Made by a program: the position numbers and the translations under genes | Part shown: piece by piece, positions 6,900 through 10,849 of the stretch | How the letters are laid out: each line of letters starts with the position of its first letter | How positions within the stretch are numbered: position 1 is the stretch's first letter | Notes under the pieces: model-generated | Told to the model about the DNA's origin: nothing | Seen by the model: only the letters and a program-made list of their open reading frames with translations | The model's database searches: none | Assembly: GCA_019418025.1 (NCBI GenBank) | Contig: DYCR01000044.1 | Location: 1-10,849, forward strand | DNA length: 10,849 nt | Direction: 5' to 3' | From: Clostridiales bacterium | Lineage (GTDB): Bacteria; Bacillota; Clostridia; Oscillospirales; Oscillospiraceae

Positions 6900-6920
6900 T
6901 TGCTGCCGGAGGTCATACAT

Positions 6921-8132
6921 ATGAGAATATCGATCAATGCAAACAGATGTGAGCCATCCCCTATGCGGAAGTTTCATCCGTATGCCGTGGAGGCAGAAAG
7001 AAAGGGGAGACGGATCTATCATCTGAACATCGGACAGCCCGATCTGAAAACCCCCGACGCATATTATGCTGCGATCCGTCACTTTAACGAAGAGACCCTT
7101 GCATATGCAGCATCTCCCGGTATGCCGATCCTCATCGATCAGATTCGGGACTATTATGGGAAATTGGGTGTGTCACTGGAGCAGGAGGACGTGCTGATCA
7201 CCACCGGCGGCAGTGAGGCACTCCTGCTTACCTGCCTTTCGATCCTCGATCCATATACCGAGGTCATCATCCCCGAGCCCTATTATCCCAACTATACAAC
7301 ATTTGTCCATGCAGCAGGTGGCGTGATCCGTGCTCTTCCCACATCACCGGAGGACGGCTACCGCTATGCTTACCGTGAGCGGATCGAGAGTCTGATCACC
7401 AAGAACACAAGAGCAATTCTGGTGACCAATCCGGGAAATCCCACCGGCGTGGTTTTGTCAGAAGAAGAGATGCGGATGATCGCAGATATTGCAAAAAAAT
7501 ATCATCTGTTTCTGATATGCGACGAGGTATATCGGGAGTTTTGTTACGACGATGACCGTGGCATCCCGACGATGGGCCGATTTGATGATATCGACGACAA
7601 TCTGGTGCTGATCGATTCTGTTTCCAAGCGTTTTTCAGCCTGCGGTGCCAGAATCGGGTGTGTTGTCACCAAGAATAAGGAGCTTCAGCAGGCACTTTTG
7701 AAATTCTGCCAGTCCCGTTTGTCGGTAGCGACCATCGATCAGATCGGAGCCGCGGCCCTGTACAGTGTGGACGACAGCTTTTTTGTCAGATGCAAGCAGG
7801 AATACCGCAAGCGCAGGGATACCGTGGTGCGGATGCTGCGTGAGATTCCCGGTGTCAAGGTGGAAGAGCCTATGGGAGCGTTCTATCTGATGGCACGCCT
7901 GCCTGTGGACGATGCCGACCGCTTTCAGTACTGGCTGCTGGAGTCATTCCATGATCAAAATGAAACGGTGATGTTTGCTCCTGCTGCTCCGTTTTATGAG
8001 ACCCCGGGAAAGGGGATCAACGAGGTTCGGATCGCATATGTCCTTCAGGAATCGGATTTGATCCGGGCGGTTGAGCTTTTGGGAAAGGCCATCGCGGCCT
8101 ACCGCAGGCAGGTCATGGGCCTTGCAGAATAA
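6921..8132 (+). CDS. PLP-dependent aminotransferase, class I/II (aspartate aminotransferase fold)
   Basis: This 403-residue cytoplasmic enzyme is a fold-type I aminotransferase that transfers amino groups between amino acids and 2-oxo acids through pyridoxal phosphate. Lys236 in SVSKRFSACGARIG is the Schiff-base lysine. Asn173 in NPGNPTG and Asp201 in CDEVYREF contact the cofactor, and Arg244 belongs to the phosphate-binding part. GGSEALL (96-102) is the glycine-rich cofactor loop. Start choice: CGGAGGT (6908-6914) lies six bases before the ATG at 6921; an in-frame TTG at 6900 precedes that site. Only 21 bases separate it from the symporter stop, so the two are probably one operon, which suggests that imported alanine or a related amino acid is among its substrates. 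Substrate specificity cannot be read from the sequence; aspartate, alanine and aromatic amino acids are all possible. Confidence 0.93.
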   Translation: MRISINANRCEPSPMRKFHPYAVEAERKGRRIYHLNIGQPDLKTPDAYYAAIRHFNEETLAYAASPGMPILIDQIRDYYGKLGVSLEQEDVLITTGGSEALLLTCLSILDPYTEVIIPEPYYPNYTTFVHAAGGVIRALPTSPEDGYRYAYRERIESLITKNTRAILVTNPGNPTGVVLSEEEMRMIADIAKKYHLFLICDEVYREFCYDDDRGIPTMGRFDDIDDNLVLIDSVSKRFSACGARIGCVVTKNKELQQALLKFCQSRLSVATIDQIGAAALYSVDDSFFVRCKQEYRKRRDTVVRMLREIPGVKVEEPMGAFYLMARLPVDDADRFQYWLLESFHDQNETVMFAPAAPFYETPGKGINEVRIAYVLQESDLIRAVELLGKAIAAYRRQVMGLAE

Positions 8133-8149
8133 ACAGTCGATTTTTTGCA

Positions 8150-8179
8150 CTGGCATATGTATTTGCTATGTGATAGAAT
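8150..8179 (+). promoter_or_regulatory. Probable extended -10 promoter of the DUF4317 gene
   Basis: TAGAAT (8174-8179) is preceded directly by TGA, forming an extended -10 element. CTGGCA (8150-8155) is a partial -35 match with an 18-base spacer. Transcription would start near 8186, some 36 bases before the ATG. No terminator hairpin was seen between the aminotransferase stop and this site, so readthrough from the upstream operon is also possible. Confidence 0.4.
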
Positions 8180-8221
8180 GTACTTGACCTTTATGGTAAT
8201 TTGAAGCAAAGAGGTTATCTT

Positions 8222-9358
8222 ATGAACGAAAAAGAAATTGGCGAAATTCGTCGGCATACCCGTCGGGATCGCTCTAATATCACAGCGCTGTATGGCTGCT
8301 TTGTCAACGACAATAAGGAGATCATCTCCCAATTCCGCCAGAGTGTAGGCATCATGCCCGAAAATGAGGGAGACAAGTTCTTTGCCCTTCTGAAGCGGAG
8401 CCTTTCCGGCACCTTGGGGAAGAATCTGATCGATATCTCGTTCCGAACCCAGCAGGTGGTGGACAGTCCTGAGCATAAGCTGCTGATGCAGCTGCGGGAG
8501 AGTCAGCTCAAGGACGAGGAATCACTCAATACCTTTTATCAGAAAATTATCGAGTCTGTCTCGATGGATTCCAGTTACCTGATTCTGGTGGGCTGTGACA
8601 GCTATGACGTGCCGTTCCGGGGGAAGGATGATTCCGTTCAGGCGGATGGATCAAGCGAGATGTACCGCTATTTGCTGTGTGCGATCTGTCCGGTAAAGAT
8701 GAGCAAATCGGTGCTTGAGTACAAGGCAAGCCAGCAGGAGTTCCACGACAGCGCCATTACACAGCAGCTGTCTGCACCGGTTCTGGGATTTTTGTTTCCC
8801 GCATTTGATAACCGCAGCACCAATATTTATAATGCGCTGCTTTACTCTAAGGATGCAGGAAATAATCACGAGAGCTTTGTCGGTGCGCTGTTCAACACGC
8901 AGCCAGTGATGGCGGCAAAGGAGCAGAAGCGTTCCTTTGAGGCGCTGCTGGGCAATGCACTGGACTCTGAGTGCAGTCTTGATGTGGTTCAGGCGGTACA
9001 TAGCGAGATCGGCCAGATGATCCAGATGCACAAGGAGAGCAAGGTGGACGAGCCGCTGCTGCTGGATAAGGATACGGTAAAATCTGTGCTGTCTGCCAAC
9101 GGGATTTCCGAAGAAAAGCTTGCCAAATTCAGCATCGACTATGACGAAACATTTGGATTTGAAGCGCAGCTACATCCGAAAAATGTGATCGATCAGAAGC
9201 AGTTTGAAATCAAGACCCCTGATGTCACCATTAAAGTAAACCCGGAACGCAGTGACCTGATCGAAACCAGAGTCATCGGCGGTGTCAAATATATTATGAT
9301 CTGCGCAGATGAAAGTGTAGAGGTCAACGGTGTCAACATCAACATCACGGAGGAATGA
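8222..9358 (+). CDS. DUF4317 family protein of unknown function
   Basis: This 378-residue protein starts MNEKEIGEIRRHTRRDRSNI and is recognised as a DUF4317 protein, a family common in Clostridia and without a known function. The ATG at 8222 lies seven bases after AAAGAGG (8208-8214); an in-frame TTG at 8201 lies upstream of that site. No signal peptide or membrane segment is visible, so it should be cytoplasmic. The N-terminal RRHTRRDRSN stretch is basic and characteristic. The middle section (about residues 100-215) is mixed alpha/beta with a conserved-looking LLCAICPVKMSKS stretch, and the C-terminal quarter carries repeated valine-rich strands (DVTIKVNPE, VNGVNINITEE). It is flanked by its own promoter and by the metal-regulator gene, neither of which points to a pathway. 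I give no function. Confidence 0.88.
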   Translation: MNEKEIGEIRRHTRRDRSNITALYGCFVNDNKEIISQFRQSVGIMPENEGDKFFALLKRSLSGTLGKNLIDISFRTQQVVDSPEHKLLMQLRESQLKDEESLNTFYQKIIESVSMDSSYLILVGCDSYDVPFRGKDDSVQADGSSEMYRYLLCAICPVKMSKSVLEYKASQQEFHDSAITQQLSAPVLGFLFPAFDNRSTNIYNALLYSKDAGNNHESFVGALFNTQPVMAAKEQKRSFEALLGNALDSECSLDVVQAVHSEIGQMIQMHKESKVDEPLLLDKDTVKSVLSANGISEEKLAKFSIDYDETFGFEAQLHPKNVIDQKQFEIKTPDVTIKVNPERSDLIETRVIGGVKYIMICADESVEVNGVNINITEE

Positions 9359-9392
9359 GGCATCCATACCGAAAGTCTTAAAGGTTTGGCGG

Positions 9393-9421
9393 TTGCACAG
9401 ACAGAAAAAATATGATATGAT
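9393..9421 (+). promoter_or_regulatory. Promoter of the metal-dependent regulator gene
   Basis: TTGCAC (9393-9398) and TATGAT (9416-9421) are exactly 17 bases apart. Transcription would begin near 9428, about 21 bases before the ATG, leaving room for little more than the ribosome binding site AAAGGGG (9435-9441). I saw no clear palindromic operator matching known MntR or DtxR boxes. Confidence 0.6.
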
Positions 9422-9448
9422 AATCAAAAAAATGAAAGGGGTTTGAAC

Positions 9449-9823
9449 ATGGTCATCCAAGAATCTGCAGAGAATTATCTCGAGACGATATTGGTGCTGC
9501 AAAAGAGAAACGGCACTGTGCGTTCCATTGATATTGCCAATGAATTGGAATTTTCGAAGCCCAGTGTCAGTGTTGCGATGAAGAACCTTAGAAATAACGG
9601 TTATATCGAGATGGATAAAACCGGAGAAATCAAACTTCTACCGGCAGGGCTGGAGATCGCTCAGACCGTTTATGAAAAGCATACCGTCTTAAAGAAATTC
9701 CTGATTGCGTTGGGGGTTGATGAGACGACTGCGGCCGAGGATGCATGCAGGATCGAGCATGTCATCAGTCAGGACAGCTTTGAGGCCATCAAACGGCACG
9801 GAAACATGCATAGTAAAAAATAA
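9449..9823 (+). CDS. Metal-dependent transcriptional regulator, DtxR/MntR family (short form)
   Basis: This 124-residue DNA-binding repressor belongs to the DtxR/MntR/IdeR family, whose members bind Fe(II) or Mn(II) and then repress metal-uptake genes. Residues 1-65 form the winged helix-turn-helix (RSIDIANELEFSKPSVSVAMKNL is the helix-turn-helix region). Residues 65-124 form the dimerisation and metal-binding part. Likely ligands are Glu12, His78, Cys100, Glu103 and His104. The C-x-x-E-H arrangement resembles DtxR/IdeR more than MntR, which has Glu at the Cys position. Asn9 stands where MntR has Asp8 and DtxR has Met10. There is no C-terminal SH3/FeoA domain, as in MntR-type proteins. ATG 9449 lies seven bases after AAAGGGG. 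No metal transporter is adjacent, so its targets are elsewhere. Family certain; metal identity unresolved. Confidence 0.92.
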   Translation: MVIQESAENYLETILVLQKRNGTVRSIDIANELEFSKPSVSVAMKNLRNNGYIEMDKTGEIKLLPAGLEIAQTVYEKHTVLKKFLIALGVDETTAAEDACRIEHVISQDSFEAIKRHGNMHSKK

Positions 9824-9896
9824 AGAAGCCGCAAAGCTCTGTACTTATAAGGCAGTATTTTAAAACTTAATATTTACAGGCATTACAAGGTTGATT
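9824..9896. other. AT-rich spacer at the apparent chromosome/mobile-element boundary
   Basis: No gene, promoter or clear hairpin is visible here. Base composition shifts from the balanced pattern of the preceding genes to AT-rich DNA, which then holds the broken tnpV and lipoprotein genes. A junction of an inserted element is expected around here, but no attachment site or target duplication can be recognised because the far end of the element is not in the window. Confidence 0.35.
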
Positions 9897-9928
9897 AGGC
9901 ACTATTCGAAAGGATAGTGCCTTTTTCT
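9897..9928 (+). terminator. Strong terminator after the metal regulator gene
   Basis: An 11-bp stem pairs 9897-9907 with 9912-9922 (one G-T wobble) around a GAAA tetraloop, followed by a T5 run (9922-9926). It lies 74 bases past the regulator stop codon. It may end that gene's transcript, or it may belong to the start of the neighbouring inserted DNA. Confidence 0.9.
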
Positions 9929-10007
9929 ATGTGCAATCGACACATTCGTTTTATAAATAAATATCCGTTATCATAGTGATACAAAATATGAAACGGAGGA
10001 AAATCTT

Positions 10008-10278
10008 ATGAAATCAATTTATGAAAGCATCGGAAAAGGTTACACACAACAAGGTGATCTACTACAATTATTTAACAAAAGGTGCATTGTATCAGCACCT
10101 TGCAGAAGTAGATAAACGTGCTGAGAATATGTTTGATCAGCTTGTAAAATCACTTGCCGAAAAAGAAAATATTACCGAACAACTAAAAGAAAACGATATG
10201 CTGCTATGGGTTAAAAAGATGAATAACATCCGTAATAGAGCTAAGGAAATCGTAAATAGCGAGGTGATTTATGTATGA
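10008..10278 (+). pseudogene. tnpV: tnpV remnant with internal deletion and frameshift
   Basis: TnpV is a small protein encoded by Tn4451-type mobilizable transposons and related Clostridia elements. The ATG at 10008, eight bases after CGGAGG (9994-9999), begins MKSIYESIGKGYTQQGD, which matches the usual TnpV start, but this frame soon runs to a stop. The C-terminal part is read in the +1 frame (from about 10050 to the stop at 10278): NKVIYYNYLTKGALYQHLAE, then KSLAEKENITEQLK, then MNNIRNRAKEIVNSEVIY, all typical of TnpV. The sequence between the two parts, about 30 residues in intact homologues as I recall them, is missing. The shift occurs around CAACAAGGTGAT (10047-10058), which encodes plausible TnpV residues in both frames, as expected of a deletion between short direct repeats. 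A downstream ATG at 10021 is in the second frame, so a shortened 85-residue product could still be made. Its base composition is AT-rich, unlike the upstream genes. Confidence 0.75.
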
Positions 10279-10805
10279 GAAAATATTTAATTATCGCATT
10301 TATTTTGCTCTTGTCTGTATCATTATCGGCTTGTAATAAAGCTGAAACACCAACAGAAATAAGTAGTGTTTTACCTACACAAGAAACAGAAATTACCGAA
10401 GAAACTTCAACACAAAACACTACATCAGAGCCAGTAACAACAGAAAAATCTACTACTCAAGTTGTAATTCCAAAGGAAGAACAAAGGGAAAATGTTTCGA
10501 CTACTACAACAACTTTACCCCAAATTACAGAAGTAAAACCAACACAAAAACCTAAACCAACCGAAGATAAAACTACTCTCAAAAATGTTCCTGAACCTAT
10601 TAAACCAGTTGAAAAAACTACGGTTTAGACAACAGAACAAACAACTCAAGAGCAGAAAGTAGACATTGATTATTACGTTGATTATGAAAAAAATTACGCA
10701 TTAAATATCGGCTTAACTTACGATGCTGAAGCTACTGAATGTTGGGATAATCCTATTTCTATTACATCAAAAACCACATCAACTATCGCAAATATCTGTA
10801 AATGA
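10275..10805 (+). pseudogene. Thr-rich lipoprotein gene interrupted by an in-frame TAG
   Basis: The frame starts at ATG 10275, overlapping the tnpV stop (ATGA), with GAGGTGA (10261-10267) seven bases upstream. Residues 1-20 form a lipoprotein signal with lipobox L17-S-A-C20. A long Thr/Glu/Pro/Lys-rich low-complexity spacer follows, as in surface lipoproteins that hold a small domain away from the membrane. A TAG at 10626-10628 stops translation after 117 residues. The same frame continues with similar Thr/Gln composition, then DIDYYVDYEKNYALNIGLTY and a CWDNPI stretch. That resembles the small C-terminal domain of lipoproteins I recall from mobile elements of Clostridia. After CWDNPI the sequence no longer resembles that family and ends at TGA 10803-10805. 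Two lesions are therefore likely. The exported 117-residue remnant would be a domainless tethered peptide. The family link is from memory and moderate. Confidence 0.6.
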
Positions 10806-10849
10806 TACTCTAATAGTTGACCACAGTGACACTGAATAAGTTTACCACT
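10806..10849. other. Unassigned AT-rich right edge
   Basis: The last 44 bases after the lipoprotein remnant contain no readable gene, hairpin or promoter. The sequence may be the diverged 3' end of the lipoprotein gene or the start of other element DNA continuing outside the window. Confidence 0.3.

Noticed and set aside
1..10849. CRISPR arrays, tRNA or rRNA genes, riboswitches, toxin-antitoxin or phage-defence modules
   Set aside because: No regularly spaced repeats, tRNA-like cloverleaf ends, conserved riboswitch cores or defence gene families were seen on reading both strands; a tRNAscan or Rfam search could still find a weak case.

Overview
The window looks like a chromosomal segment of a Gram-positive anaerobe of the class Clostridia, most likely a gut member of the Oscillospiraceae/Ruminococcaceae. 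This rests on AAGGAG/GGAGG ribosome binding sites, sigma-A-type promoters, compact operons separated by hairpin terminators, a DUF4317 protein, a secreted SLH-domain muramidase and a TnpV remnant. The taxonomic guess is inference from gene content, not from a marker phylogeny. Most of the window has balanced base composition; from about 9,830 onward it becomes clearly AT-rich.

Layout. Positions 1-90 hold two terminator hairpins. A ThrE-type threonine/serine exporter (128-1357, minus strand) is divergent from an alpha/beta hydrolase of the monoacylglycerol-lipase type (1551-2474), and each has a recognisable promoter in the shared spacer. A perfect TTGACA/TATAAT promoter then drives a secreted GH24 muramidase with an InlB-type repeat and three SLH domains (2603-4144), closed by a terminator. 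A tight operon follows: a 42-residue unknown protein (4251-4379), truA (4360-5094) and an ArsC/Spx-fold protein lacking its usual cysteine (5091-5432), ending at a strong terminator. Next come a sodium:alanine symporter (AGCS) whose 5' end is out of frame by one base at a T6 run, and a class I/II aminotransferase 21 bases further on (6921-8132). A DUF4317 protein (8222-9358) and a small DtxR/MntR-type metal regulator (9449-9823) complete the core part.

The right end (about 9,830-10,849) looks like decayed mobile-element DNA: a tnpV gene with an internal deletion, overlapped by a Thr-rich lipoprotein gene interrupted by an in-frame TAG.

How the genes fit together: the symporter and aminotransferase form a plausible amino-acid uptake and transamination pair, and ThrE provides export. 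TruA modifies tRNA. The muramidase acts on the cell wall outside the cell. No clear new multi-gene system is present. The best leads are the slippery frameshift at the symporter start, the Cys-to-Ser ArsC-like protein, the short protein coupled to truA, and the eroded element at the right edge.
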